This document shows positions 18,333 to 26,678 of a DNA stretch of 64,000 bases, piece after piece; the stretch's first letter is position 1; the number at the start of each line of letters is the position of its first letter. The notes beneath the pieces were generated by a model. That model saw only the letters and a program-made list of their open reading frames with translations, searched no databases and was not told the origin of the DNA. A program made the position numbers and the translations under genes. The DNA is from Pseudomonas sp. GOM6 (GTDB taxonomy: Bacteria; Pseudomonadota; Gammaproteobacteria; Pseudomonadales; Pseudomonadaceae): the NCBI RefSeq assembly GCF_029537485.1, contig NZ_JARPUS010000015.1, positions 1 to 64,000 of the forward strand, given 5' to 3'.

Positions 18333-18998
18333 ATGAAGCCGTTGATATTTGCCTTCGCGGGCCTCTATGGCCTGTCCGTTAGCGCTGCGACTCTCGATGT
18401 CAGCCTGCTGGACAGTCAGGGGCAGCCGCTGGGCAACGCTGTGTTGACATTGCGTGGTGATGCGCCTGCTGCGGCCTCTACGGACGCTGTGGTGGATCAG
18501 CGCGACAAGCAGTTCTTGCCGCGCGTCTTGGCAGTGCGTACTGGCACTACGGTGTCTTTTCCCAATAGCGACAACATCCGCCATCACGTCTACTCATTCT
18601 CGCCGGCCAAACGCTTTGAGTTGCGCCTGTACCAGGGCACGCCGAGCGAGCCGGTAGTGTTCGACAAGCCCGGGCTGGTGGTGCTTGGCTGCAATATTCA
18701 TGACTGGATGCTTGGTTATGTCTACGTCACCGACGACCCCTGGTTCGGCGTGAGCGATGAGAACGGCCGAATCCGGCTGGAGCTGCCGGCCGGCACCTAC
18801 CAGGCCACTCTGTGGCACCCCCAGGTGGCCGATATGCTGCCTGTCGCCGCAGGCAGCCTGCAGGTTCCTGAGCAGGGGCTGAGCCAGCGCTATCCCCTGG
18901 AGTTGGTGGGGGATGCCGCGCAGGCGCTGCCCACCCAGCCCGCGCCCAGCGCCTTCGGTGAGGCCATCAGGAAAGCCGCCAGTGACGTTCAACCATAG
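18333..18998 (+). CDS. Periplasmic cupredoxin-like protein (methylamine-utilisation type)
   Basis: A 221-residue exported protein. Residues 1-19 form a signal peptide (cleavage near VSA-AT), followed by a beta-rich domain. Candidate copper ligands are His84/His85 in NIRHHVYSF and the compact Cys120-x2-His123-x2-Met126 motif in GCNIHDWM, the pattern of cupredoxin-like proteins annotated as methylamine utilisation proteins. The segment after residue 140 (ENGRIRLELPAGTYQATLWHP) resembles a carboxypeptidase-regulatory-like beta sandwich. GAAGG lies nine bases before ATG 18333. It is first in a four-gene operon; the next gene starts inside its 3' end. Electron transfer or copper sensing is inferred; no dehydrogenase is nearby. 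Confidence 0.82.
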   Translation: MKPLIFAFAGLYGLSVSAATLDVSLLDSQGQPLGNAVLTLRGDAPAAASTDAVVDQRDKQFLPRVLAVRTGTTVSFPNSDNIRHHVYSFSPAKRFELRLYQGTPSEPVVFDKPGLVVLGCNIHDWMLGYVYVTDDPWFGVSDENGRIRLELPAGTYQATLWHPQVADMLPVAAGSLQVPEQGLSQRYPLELVGDAAQALPTQPAPSAFGEAIRKAASDVQP

Positions 18999-21333
18999 TT
19001 TTCAGACACGTATCGCCGGGGTTCTGATTATGCTGCTACTGGTCGTGGTCGGCGCGCTGTATTTCGCGGTCAAGGCGGCCACCGGCGTGGCCGTTCAGGC
19101 GCAGTTGAGCGAAGAGTTGGGCGTCGGTGGGCGGGTGTTCGAGCAGTTGGTGGAAGTCCGTGGTCGCCAGCTCAGCGATGCGGTGCAGGTACTGGCGGCC
19201 GATTTCGGCTTCAAGGATGCGGTGGCCAGCCGCGACCGCGACACCATCGCCTCGGCCCTGGCCAATCATGGCGCGCGCATCAATGCCAGCGTGGCGCTGC
19301 TGCTGTCGCTCAACGGCAGCCTGCAGGTCAGCACGGACCCACGGATCGGAGGCGAGGCGGTGGAACGCATGGCCAGCCAGGTGCGCGAGCAGGCCCAGCG
19401 TGGCGCCCAGGTATTCCTGCTGCCACTGGCCGGTGAGGTCTATCTGCTGGTGGAGGCGTCCGTCAGTGCTCCGCTGCCGATTGCGCGGGTGGTCATGGGC
19501 TTTCGCATCGACGAGGCCTTCGCCCAGGAGCTGCGCGAGCTGACCCACCTGGAGCTGACCCTGGTCTCGATCGAGCATGGCAAGGCCGATGGCTGGGTCA
19601 GCACCCTGCCGCCGGCCCTGCATGCGCGCCTGCGCGAGGAAATCCTGGCGCAGCGCCAGGGTGGTACTGGCAGCCGCATGCTGGAAGCCGCCGGCCAGCG
19701 CTATCTGGGCGAATGGCTGACCCTGGCCAGCGGCAGCGACTTTCAGGTGCTGGCCTTGCTGCACAAGTCCCTGGACCAGGCGGAGAAAGCCTTCGCGCCG
19801 CTTGATCGCGACATTCTGCTGATCGCCCTGGTGGCGTTCTTTGCGTCGCTGCTGGGCGCGTTGTTGCTGGCGCGCAGCCTGGCGCAGCCGGTGCGCGAGC
19901 TGGCGCGGGTGGCGGGGCGCATCGGTCAGGGCGACTATGCGACCCAGGTCGAGCTGCAGCGCAAGGATGAGCTGGGCAGCCTGGCCAAGGCGGTCAATGC
20001 CATGCAGCAGGGCATCGCCGAGCGCGAGCGGCAACTGGCCCACAATGCGCTGCACGACGGGCTCACCGGCTTGCCCAATCGCACCCTGGCGCTGGAACGC
20101 CTGGGCAGTGCGATCAGCGCCAAGCGGCCGACGGCGCTGCTGTACATCGGCGTGGGCAACTTCCGCAGCATTCTCGAGAGTTGCGGCGCCGATGGGCTCG
20201 ACCTGGCCCTGCAACAGCTCAGCCGCCGCCTGCAGGCCACGCTGCGCCCCGGCGACAGCCTGGCCCGCCTGGTCGCCGACGAGATGCTGATGATGCTGGA
20301 AAGCTGCGACAGCGACGCCGCCATCGCCGCTGCCGACCGCCTGCATCAGCTGCTGCTGGCGCCGATGCGGGTCGGCACGCTGGACCTGGTGCTCGATTGC
20401 AGCATCGGCATCGTCGCCTTTCCGGCCCATGGCAATCACCCCGACGAACTGCTGCGGCGCGCGGCCATCACCATGCAGGACGCCGCCCAGCAGCCCGGGC
20501 GCCTGCAGCTGTACCAGCAGGGTCGCGACGATGCGCACCTGCGCCAGGTCAACCTGGTGCGTGACCTGCGCCATGCCGCCGCCAATGGTGAGTTGCTGCT
20601 CTACTACCAGCCCAAGCTGGACATACGCAGCCGCCAGGCGCATGGAGCCGAAGCCCTGCTGCGCTGGAATCACCCGCAGTACGGCATGGTCTCGCCGGGC
20701 GAGTTCATCCCCCTGGCCGAGCGTACCGGCAGCATCCAGCTGCTCACCGCCTGGGTGATCGAGGAGGCGCTGCGCCAGCTGCACCTGTGGAACCAGTGCG
20801 GCCTGAAGTTGCAGGTGTCGCTGAATATCTCCGCCGAGGATCTGGTCAGCCTGGATCTGGACGAGCGCATTGCGACATTGCTGGAGGCCCACGAGGTGCC
20901 CGCCGAGCAGCTGGTGCTGGAAATCACCGAGAGCGCGGTGATGCAGGACCCGGCGCTGGCCCTGGAGGTGCTGCAGCGCTTGCGCCAGCGCGGCTTGCCC
21001 CTGTCGGTGGACGACTTCGGCACCGGCTATTCCTCGCTGGCCCAGCTCAAGCGTATGCCGGTGCAGGAGCTGAAGATCGACCAGGCCTTCATCCGTGAAC
21101 TGGATGCGCACAGCGAGGACGCGGTGATCGTGCGCTCGACCATCGAAATGAGTCATGCCCTCGGGCTGCGGGTGGTCGCCGAGGGCATCGAGCAGCGTGC
21201 CACCCTCGAACTGTTGACGGCCTGGGGCTGCGACATCGCCCAAGGCTATCTGATTGGCAAGCCGCTGCCGGCGAGCGCCTTCGAGCATTGGCTGCAGCAG
21301 TGGCAAGGTTCCCATCTGGCAAAGGTTCCCTGA
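18982..21333 (+). CDS. Membrane c-di-GMP phosphodiesterase with degenerate GGDEF and intact EAL
   Basis: A 783-residue sensor. TM1 (about 10-33) and TM2 (about 277-297) bracket a periplasmic domain of about 240 residues, followed by HAMP (about 298-350), a GGDEF-like domain starting at NALHDGLTGLPNRTLALERL (about 354) and an EAL domain from about 535. The GGDEF signature is replaced by VADEM, so cyclase activity is unlikely. The EAL domain keeps EALLRW, NISAEDL, EITES, DDFGTGYSSL, ELKIDQAF and VVAEGIE, so it should hydrolyse c-di-GMP. I chose GTG 18982 (AGGA nine bases upstream), overlapping the cupredoxin gene by 17 bases; an upstream in-frame start would add an Arg/Pro-rich stretch. Tight linkage suggests its periplasmic domain reads the state of the co-encoded envelope proteins. 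Confidence 0.9.
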   Translation: MTFNHSFQTRIAGVLIMLLLVVVGALYFAVKAATGVAVQAQLSEELGVGGRVFEQLVEVRGRQLSDAVQVLAADFGFKDAVASRDRDTIASALANHGARINASVALLLSLNGSLQVSTDPRIGGEAVERMASQVREQAQRGAQVFLLPLAGEVYLLVEASVSAPLPIARVVMGFRIDEAFAQELRELTHLELTLVSIEHGKADGWVSTLPPALHARLREEILAQRQGGTGSRMLEAAGQRYLGEWLTLASGSDFQVLALLHKSLDQAEKAFAPLDRDILLIALVAFFASLLGALLLARSLAQPVRELARVAGRIGQGDYATQVELQRKDELGSLAKAVNAMQQGIAERERQLAHNALHDGLTGLPNRTLALERLGSAISAKRPTALLYIGVGNFRSILESCGADGLDLALQQLSRRLQATLRPGDSLARLVADEMLMMLESCDSDAAIAAADRLHQLLLAPMRVGTLDLVLDCSIGIVAFPAHGNHPDELLRRAAITMQDAAQQPGRLQLYQQGRDDAHLRQVNLVRDLRHAAANGELLLYYQPKLDIRSRQAHGAEALLRWNHPQYGMVSPGEFIPLAERTGSIQLLTAWVIEEALRQLHLWNQCGLKLQVSLNISAEDLVSLDLDERIATLLEAHEVPAEQLVLEITESAVMQDPALALEVLQRLRQRGLPLSVDDFGTGYSSLAQLKRMPVQELKIDQAFIRELDAHSEDAVIVRSTIEMSHALGLRVVAEGIEQRATLELLTAWGCDIAQGYLIGKPLPASAFEHWLQQWQGSHLAKVP

Positions 21334-21335
21334 CC

Positions 21336-22190
21336 ATGCGCAAACGTCTGTGCCTTGCTCTTCTCGCGCTGCTGCCTGGCCTGGCCGCTGCCGATCAGGG
21401 CCGCCTGCTGGCCACGGGCGGCGCGACCAGCATCGACGGAGCTGCCGGTGGCGGCATCGTGCCCTGGGCCGTGCTGTCCGGCTATGGCGAGCAGGGCGAG
21501 TGGGGCGCCACGGCTTTTCTCACCCGTGTCGAGACCGGCGATTACCGTCTCGATGTGGGCGGCGCGGCATTCTCCTACGACAACCGCATCGAGCTGTCCT
21601 ACGCCCGCCAGCGCTTCGACCTGGGCACACTGGCACGTGACCTGAGCCTGCCGGACAACAGCCTCAGCCAGGATATCTTCGGCCTCAAGCTGCGCCTGTT
21701 CGGCGACCTGATCTACGACCGTCTGCCGCAGGTGTCGCTGGGTATCGAACACAAACGGCAGAAGGACTTCCGAGTGCCGAGCCTGGTCGGCGCCGAGCGC
21801 GACGAGGACACCGAGGCCTACCTGGCCGCCAGTCGCCTGATACTCGGCGGCGCCTTCGGCTACAACCTGCTGCTCAACGGCAACCTGCGTTACAGCCGGG
21901 CCAACGAGCAGGGCCTGCTCGGCTTCGGCGGCGACCGACGTGACCGGCATTCGGTGCTCAAGGAAGGCTCCGTCGCCGTGCTGCTCAACCCGCGCTGGGC
22001 GCTGGGCGTGGAATATCGCGAGAAACCGGACAACCTGAGCTTCGCCGGCGAGAGCGACTGGGCCGATGTGTTCCTCGGCTACTTCCCCAACAAGCACCTG
22101 GCCGTGGTCCTGGCCTATGCTCGCCTGGGCGAGATCGCCGGGCTGGATAACCAGGACGGCGCCTACCTGTCCATCCAGGGGAGCTTCTGA
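21336..22190 (+). CDS. DUF3034 family, probable outer-membrane beta-barrel
   Basis: A 284-residue exported protein with a signal peptide (MRKRLCLALLALLPGLAAA). The mature part opens with a Gly/Ala-rich stretch (LLATGGATSIDGAAGGGIVPWAVLSGY) that I associate with DUF3034, then shows alternating amphipathic strands and ends in ...YLSIQGSF; a C-terminal Phe is the usual assembly signal of outer-membrane beta-barrels. Function is unknown. ATG 21336 lies two bases after the EAL stop with AAGG upstream. Third gene of the operon, followed two bases later by the haemoglobin lipoprotein. Confidence 0.75.
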   Translation: MRKRLCLALLALLPGLAAADQGRLLATGGATSIDGAAGGGIVPWAVLSGYGEQGEWGATAFLTRVETGDYRLDVGGAAFSYDNRIELSYARQRFDLGTLARDLSLPDNSLSQDIFGLKLRLFGDLIYDRLPQVSLGIEHKRQKDFRVPSLVGAERDEDTEAYLAASRLILGGAFGYNLLLNGNLRYSRANEQGLLGFGGDRRDRHSVLKEGSVAVLLNPRWALGVEYREKPDNLSFAGESDWADVFLGYFPNKHLAVVLAYARLGEIAGLDNQDGAYLSIQGSF

Positions 22191-22192
22191 AC

Positions 22193-22612
22193 ATGCGCTA
22201 CCTGTTGCCTGCCTTGCTGCTTCTGCTCAGCGCCTGCGCCAGCCAGCCGCCACAGGATGACAGCCTGTATCAGGGCCTGGGTGAGCGCGCCGGCATCACC
22301 CGCATCGTCGAGGGCACGCTGCTCAACGCGGTACGCAACCCGCGCATCGCCCACCACTTCCAGGACATCGACATGGAGCGCCTGCGCGACAAGCTGGTCG
22401 AGCAGATCTGCGTCGAGGCCGGCGGGCCCTGCGAGTACACCGGCGACAGCATGGAAGAGAGCCACAAAGGCCTGCACCTGACCCGCAGCGACTTCAATGC
22501 GATGGTCGAAGACCTGATCGACGCCATGGACGCCGAAGGCGTGCCGGTGAGCCAACAGAACCGCCTGCTGGCGCGCCTGGCGCCCATGCGCGGGCTGATC
22601 ATCGAGCGTTAG
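22193..22612 (+). CDS. Group 1 truncated-haemoglobin-like lipoprotein
   Basis: A 139-residue protein with a lipoprotein signal: lipobox LSAC with acylated Cys15 and Ala at +2, which predicts the outer membrane facing the periplasm. The mature domain (about 110 residues) follows the truncated globin pattern: LYQGLGERAGITRIVEG at the start, HHFQDIDMERLRDKLVEQIC in the middle, and MEESHKGLHLTRSDFNAMVEDL with the expected proximal His in ESHKGL. An exported globin is unusual; most truncated haemoglobins are cytoplasmic. It may bind O2 or NO in the periplasm. Last gene of the operon, followed by a hairpin with long complementary A and T runs. Confidence 0.85.
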   Translation: MRYLLPALLLLLSACASQPPQDDSLYQGLGERAGITRIVEGTLLNAVRNPRIAHHFQDIDMERLRDKLVEQICVEAGGPCEYTGDSMEESHKGLHLTRSDFNAMVEDLIDAMDAEGVPVSQQNRLLARLAPMRGLIIER

Positions 22613-23023
22613 CGCGGCGCAGAAAGTTCCCCGGCTCGGAGTTTTTCGCAAAAACTCCGGAGTTTTCCGCAAGAAGCGGTCATGCCTCTGTCACTAGAGT
22701 CCTGCATCCCATCAGAGGTCGGGGGCGAGTGCAGTTGCGCGCGTGCCGAAATGCTGCTGGGCTTGAACAGTGTTGTTGCCGCCCCTGAGCAAGGTGGCGA
22801 ACCCGCCTGGTGCGCAGCTGGCCAGGTGGAGCAGGGCGCCCTGGCGCCCTGAGGTCGTTCCCGGATTGGAGCGGCGTGATGCGGCTCGGCGTGCGAGCGT
22901 CAGTCTTCATAGCCCCAGCCGAACGGCCGGGGATTTCCAGCGTCCGCCACGAGCGGGCGATTTGCCAACCCAGTCGCGGGTCATCCCCGTGGCGCATAAC
23001 AACAAACGAGAGGGCATCCTCCC
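22613..23023. other. 411-bp intergenic region before putP
   Basis: Contains the operon terminator (22637-22659), a small CCGC-AAGAA-GCGG hairpin (22667-22679) and a 20-bp near-perfect palindrome CAGGGCGCC-CT-GGCGCCCTG (22832-22851) that could be an operator or mRNA structure in the putP leader. No open frame with start and ribosome binding site was found, and I could not pick a convincing promoter. Confidence 0.5.
22637..22659 (+). terminator. Terminator of the cupredoxin/EAL/DUF3034/globin operon
   Basis: CGGAGTTTTT (22637-22646), loop CGC and AAAAACTCCG (22650-22659) form a perfect 10-bp stem 24 bases after the last stop. The right arm can alternatively pair with a second GGAGTTTT copy (22651-22666 is a palindrome), giving mutually exclusive structures. 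Confidence 0.6.
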
Positions 23024-24514
23024 ATGACAGCCAGTACCCCCATGCTGATTACCTTCGTGGTGTATATCGCCGCGATGGTGCTGATCGGTCTCATCGCCTA
23101 CCTGCGTACCAAGAACCTGTCCGACTACATCCTCGGTGGCCGTAGCCTCGGTAGCTTCGTGACCGCCCTGTCCGCCGGCGCTTCCGACATGAGCGGCTGG
23201 CTGCTGATGGGCCTGCCGGGCGCCATCTTCGTCGCCGGTATTTCCGAGAGCTGGATTGCCATCGGTCTGGTGATCGGTGCCTACCTCAACTGGTTGTTCG
23301 TCGCCGGCCGCCTGCGCGTGCAAACCGAGCACAACGGCAATGCCCTGACGCTGCCGGACTACTTCACCAACCGCTTCGAAGACAACAGCCGCATCCTGCG
23401 CATCTTCTCTGCCGTGGTGATCCTGGTGTTCTTCACCATCTACTGCGCCTCCGGCGTGGTGGCCGGTGCCCGCCTGTTCGAAAGCACCTTCGGCATGAGC
23501 TACGGTACCGCCTTGTGGGCCGGCGCTGCCGCCACCATCGCCTACACCTTCATTGGTGGCTTCCTGGCGGTGAGCTGGACCGACACCGTGCAGGCCACCC
23601 TGATGATCTTCGCCCTGATCCTGACCCCGGTCTTCGTGCTGATCGGCACCGGTGGTTTCGATCCGGCCATGACTGCCATCGAGGCCGTCGACCCGAGCCA
23701 CTTCGACATGCTCAAGGGCGCCACCTTCATCGGCGTGATCTCGCTGATGGCCTGGGGCCTGGGCTACTTCGGCCAGCCGCACATCCTGGCGCGTTTCATG
23801 GCTGCTGATTCGGTCAAGTCGATCCCGGCTGCCCGTCGCATCTCCATGACCTGGATGATCCTGACCCTGGCGGGTGCCGTGGCCGTCGGCTTCTTCGGTA
23901 TCGCCTACTTCTCCGCCAACCCGGACCTGGCTGGCCCGGTCGGAGAGAACCCGGAGCGCGTGTTCATCGAGCTGTCGAAGATCCTGTTCAACCCGTGGAT
24001 TGCCGGCATCCTGCTGTCCGCCATCCTGGCCGCGGTGATGTCCACCCTCAGCTGCCAGCTGCTGGTGTGCTCCAGTGCACTGACCGAGGACTTCTACAAG
24101 GCCTTCCTGCGCAAGGGCGCTTCGCAGACCGAACTCGTCTGGGTCGGTCGCGCCATGGTGCTGCTGGTGGCCCTGGTCGCCATCGCCCTGGCCGCTGATC
24201 CGAACAACCGTGTGCTGGGCCTGGTGTCCTATGCCTGGGCTGGTTTCGGTGCCGCCTTCGGTCCTGTCGTACTGCTGTCCGTGCTGTGGAAGGGTATGAC
24301 CCGCAACGGCGCCCTGGCCGGCATGATCGTCGGTGCCGTGACCGTGGTGGTGTGGAAGAACTGGATCGGTCTGGGTCTGTACGAAATCATCCCGGGCTTC
24401 ATTCTCGCGACCATCGCCATCCTGGTGTTCAGCCGTATCGGCAATGCGCCGAGCCTGAACATGCAGCAACGTTTCGACCTGGCCGAGAAGGAATACCAGG
24501 ACGCTCACATCTGA
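23024..24514 (+). CDS. putP: Sodium/proline symporter PutP
   Basis: SSS-family inner-membrane symporter that imports proline with Na+. The 496-residue length is typical. Family hallmarks include GGRSLGSFVTALSAGASDMSGWLLMGLPG in TM2 (Na+ and proline binding), LTLPDYFTNRF, YTFIGGFLAVSWTD and GYFGQPHILARFMA. About thirteen transmembrane segments are visible. GAGAGGGCATCCTCCC precedes ATG 23024. putA is not within the window, so this is a monocistronic transport gene, ended by a strong intrinsic terminator. Confidence 0.95.
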   Translation: MTASTPMLITFVVYIAAMVLIGLIAYLRTKNLSDYILGGRSLGSFVTALSAGASDMSGWLLMGLPGAIFVAGISESWIAIGLVIGAYLNWLFVAGRLRVQTEHNGNALTLPDYFTNRFEDNSRILRIFSAVVILVFFTIYCASGVVAGARLFESTFGMSYGTALWAGAAATIAYTFIGGFLAVSWTDTVQATLMIFALILTPVFVLIGTGGFDPAMTAIEAVDPSHFDMLKGATFIGVISLMAWGLGYFGQPHILARFMAADSVKSIPAARRISMTWMILTLAGAVAVGFFGIAYFSANPDLAGPVGENPERVFIELSKILFNPWIAGILLSAILAAVMSTLSCQLLVCSSALTEDFYKAFLRKGASQTELVWVGRAMVLLVALVAIALAADPNNRVLGLVSYAWAGFGAAFGPVVLLSVLWKGMTRNGALAGMIVGAVTVVVWKNWIGLGLYEIIPGFILATIAILVFSRIGNAPSLNMQQRFDLAEKEYQDAHI

Positions 24515-24556
24515 GCCTGCGCGCTGGTGGGCCGGTCGTCCTGCCAGTTGCCGATG

Positions 24557-24594
24557 CCCCGCGGCGGCGATTCCCTCATCCGCTGCCCGCGGGG
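24557..24594 (+). other. GC-rich hairpin downstream of putP
   Basis: CCCCGCGG (24557-24564) and CCGCGGGG (24587-24594) can pair across a 22-base loop. It lies just ahead of the T-rich terminator and may protect the putP mRNA 3' end. Confidence 0.4.
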
Positions 24595-24620
24595 TACCAC
24601 GTACGACCTTTAGTGCTTTG

Positions 24621-24657
24621 CGGCCCACGTCCTCCCGGCGATGGGCCGTTTTTTTTT
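24621..24657 (+). terminator. Strong intrinsic terminator of putP
   Basis: CGGCCCA (24621-24627) pairs with TGGGCCG (24642-24648), followed by nine T residues. It ends 44 bases before the methyltransferase start. Confidence 0.85.
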
Positions 24658-24700
24658 GCGCCGGGTAGAATGCCTGCCCCTTTTTGCTACGGTTGCCCCC

Positions 24701-25633
24701 ATGACCCCCGCTGCCCTCGAGACCCTGTTCCAGCACCTGACGGCGAGCCTGCAGGCGCCGCCGCAGGAGGCCCGCCGCCTGTTCCACGGGCGTGGCCGGC
24801 AATGGCCGGGACTGGAGCAGGTGACCGTGGACTGGCTGTCGGGCGTGGTGCTGGTCACTCTGTTTCGCGAGCCGCAGGATCTGGCGGCAGTGCAGGCCAT
24901 GCTGCTGCGCCTGGCGGTGACTGATGTGTGGCAGGCCAGTGGCGCCCGGTACCTGCTGTTGCAGCATCGCTATCGCCCGGACAGTGGCACCGATTACCTG
25001 GTGGGCGAGCCCATCGAGAGTTGGCAGATCGTCGAGAGCGGCCTGCGCTATCAGCTCGATTTTGGCCGCAAGCAGAACAGCGGCCTGTTCCTCGACATGC
25101 GCCTGGGGCGCGACTGGGTGCGTGAGCATGCGGCGGGGCAGCGCGTGCTCAACCTCTTCGCCTACACCTGCGGGTTCTCCGTGGCGGCGCTGGCCGGTGG
25201 TGCACACAAGGTGGTCAACCTGGATATGGCGCGCGCCGCGCTGAGCCGTGGTCGCGACAACCACCGCCTGAACGGTCACGACCTTGGTCGGGTGGAATTT
25301 CTCGGCCATGAACTGTTCAAGAGCTGGGGCAAGGTGAAGCGGGGCGGGCCCTATGACCTGGTGATCATCGATCCGCCGAGCTTTCAGAAGGGCAGCTTCG
25401 TGCTGACTCAGGATTACGCCAAGGTCCTGCGCCGTCTGCCGGAATTGCTAAATGAGCAGGGCAGCGTGCTGGCCTGTGTCAACGACCCGGCCATCGGCCC
25501 GGCGTTCCTGATTGAGGAAATGGCCCGCGAGGCGCCGCAGCTGCGCTTCGTCGAACGTCTGGATAATCCCCCCGAGTTCGCCGATATCGACTCCGAGGCC
25601 GGGCTCAAGGCACTGGTGTTTCAGTCGCTCTAA
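24701..25633 (+). CDS. Class I SAM-dependent methyltransferase (RlmI/RlmK-like)
   Basis: A 310-residue cytoplasmic methyltransferase, probably acting on RNA. The N-terminal part (about 1-125) is a small beta-rich domain, then a Rossmann fold: motif I LNLFAYTCGFSVAALAGGA (a phenotype shared with RlmI/RlmL-type rRNA methyltransferases), the SAM-binding acidic residue in VVNLDMA, and motif IV DLVIIDPPSFQKG. DPPSF is typical of 5-methylcytosine or N2-guanine-related RNA enzymes of the RlmI/RlmK group; no PUA domain is present. ATG 24701 was chosen since the longer frame would begin inside the putP terminator. Monocistronic; substrate unknown. Confidence 0.8.
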   Translation: MTPAALETLFQHLTASLQAPPQEARRLFHGRGRQWPGLEQVTVDWLSGVVLVTLFREPQDLAAVQAMLLRLAVTDVWQASGARYLLLQHRYRPDSGTDYLVGEPIESWQIVESGLRYQLDFGRKQNSGLFLDMRLGRDWVREHAAGQRVLNLFAYTCGFSVAALAGGAHKVVNLDMARAALSRGRDNHRLNGHDLGRVEFLGHELFKSWGKVKRGGPYDLVIIDPPSFQKGSFVLTQDYAKVLRRLPELLNEQGSVLACVNDPAIGPAFLIEEMAREAPQLRFVERLDNPPEFADIDSEAGLKALVFQSL

Positions 25634-25826
25634 TTGGCGCGGGAAACACTGGCGAGGCCTTAGCTCAACACTGGCGTAGATCGGCCCTTTGCCAGATCAC
25701 ATAGCCCTGATTATGTGCGGAGAAAGCCCGAATCCGCCTTGAATCGCCCGGCAGATTAGCCAGCGGCTATTACACTGATGTGCTGTCGCTGCCTTCTTGG
25801 CAGGTTTATCGGCTGGAGCACATGGA

Positions 25827-26678
25827 ATGATCTGGTCCTATCTGCGTTGCCCGCGCTGGCTGGTGGGCATGCTTTTGGTCGGGGCGCTGGGGAGTGCTCA
25901 GGCCAATGACGCCGCTCAGCGTTACGGTTGTGAACGGCCGATTCGCCTGGCCTGGCTGCTCAATAGCATGGTGTACCGTGATGGCCAGGGGTTCGATCCT
26001 GGCCTGGTTGCGGAGTTTCGGCAGCGTACCGGTTGCCAATTCGATGCCCAGATTGTGCCGCGGGGTGAAGTGTGGAAGCGTCTTGCAGAGGGCACTCTGG
26101 ATATGCTGCCCAGTGGTATTCCCAATAATGAGCGGCAGCGTTTCAGTTACTTCGTCCCGACCATCTATTACCGCAACAAGCTGATCGTGCGTGCTGAGCT
26201 GGCACCGAAGATCAGCCGTTTTGCCGACTTTCAGGCCATCCCGGAACTACGTCTCGGAGTCATCCCCGGTTACTGGCGAGGCCCGTATTTTGAAGGGGGC
26301 GTGCGCATGCTGGCCGGCATGGGGCGGGTTCATGCCTTCGCCAGCGATGCCGAACGTTATGCCGCATTACGGCGCAACGAGGTGCAGGCGCTGATCAGTC
26401 ACGATATCAACCTGGCACAACTGATTCCGGCTGAGGAACGTCTTGATTTTCGTATCCTCGATCTAAATCCAGGGCCGTCCCTGGGGGCGGGGCTGATGCT
26501 GTCGCGGCGCTCCTTCAACTCAGCCCAGGCGGCTGAATGGCTTCGTCTCATCGAGGCTATGCGCCTGGATGGAAGCCTGGCGGGCTTGGTGCGTACGCAC
26601 ATGCCGGCCCATCTTGAACAAGAGTTTTTGCGCACTGGCTATCGTTATGACGTGAGCAAAAGGAGTGGCACACCATGA
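25827..26678 (+). CDS. Periplasmic solute-binding protein (SBP_bac_3 type)
   Basis: A 283-residue protein with an N-terminal signal segment (about 1-27, RCPRWLVGMLLVGALGSAQA) and a type II periplasmic binding fold: IRLAWLLNSMVY, GFDPGLVAEFRQRTGCQFDAQIVPRGEVWKRLAEGTLDMLPSGI and YYRNKLIVRAE follow the amino-acid-binding family. No ABC permease or ATPase is adjacent. The stop overlaps the HD-GYP start (ATGA), so the partner is probably a signalling protein rather than a transporter, with the binding protein delivering ligand information to the periplasmic sensor domain. ATG 25827 has GGAG at about nine bases. Confidence 0.85.
   Translation: MIWSYLRCPRWLVGMLLVGALGSAQANDAAQRYGCERPIRLAWLLNSMVYRDGQGFDPGLVAEFRQRTGCQFDAQIVPRGEVWKRLAEGTLDMLPSGIPNNERQRFSYFVPTIYYRNKLIVRAELAPKISRFADFQAIPELRLGVIPGYWRGPYFEGGVRMLAGMGRVHAFASDAERYAALRRNEVQALISHDINLAQLIPAEERLDFRILDLNPGPSLGAGLMLSRRSFNSAQAAEWLRLIEAMRLDGSLAGLVRTHMPAHLEQEFLRTGYRYDVSKRSGTP

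Noticed and set aside
19036-21315. A 759-codon antisense frame over the EAL gene
   Set aside because: No recognisable motif; the sense protein has intact EAL signatures and good start context.
22907-25309. An 800-codon antisense frame across putP and the methyltransferase gene
   Set aside because: It runs through two well-defined genes and a strong terminator, and is low-complexity His/Gln/Gly-rich.
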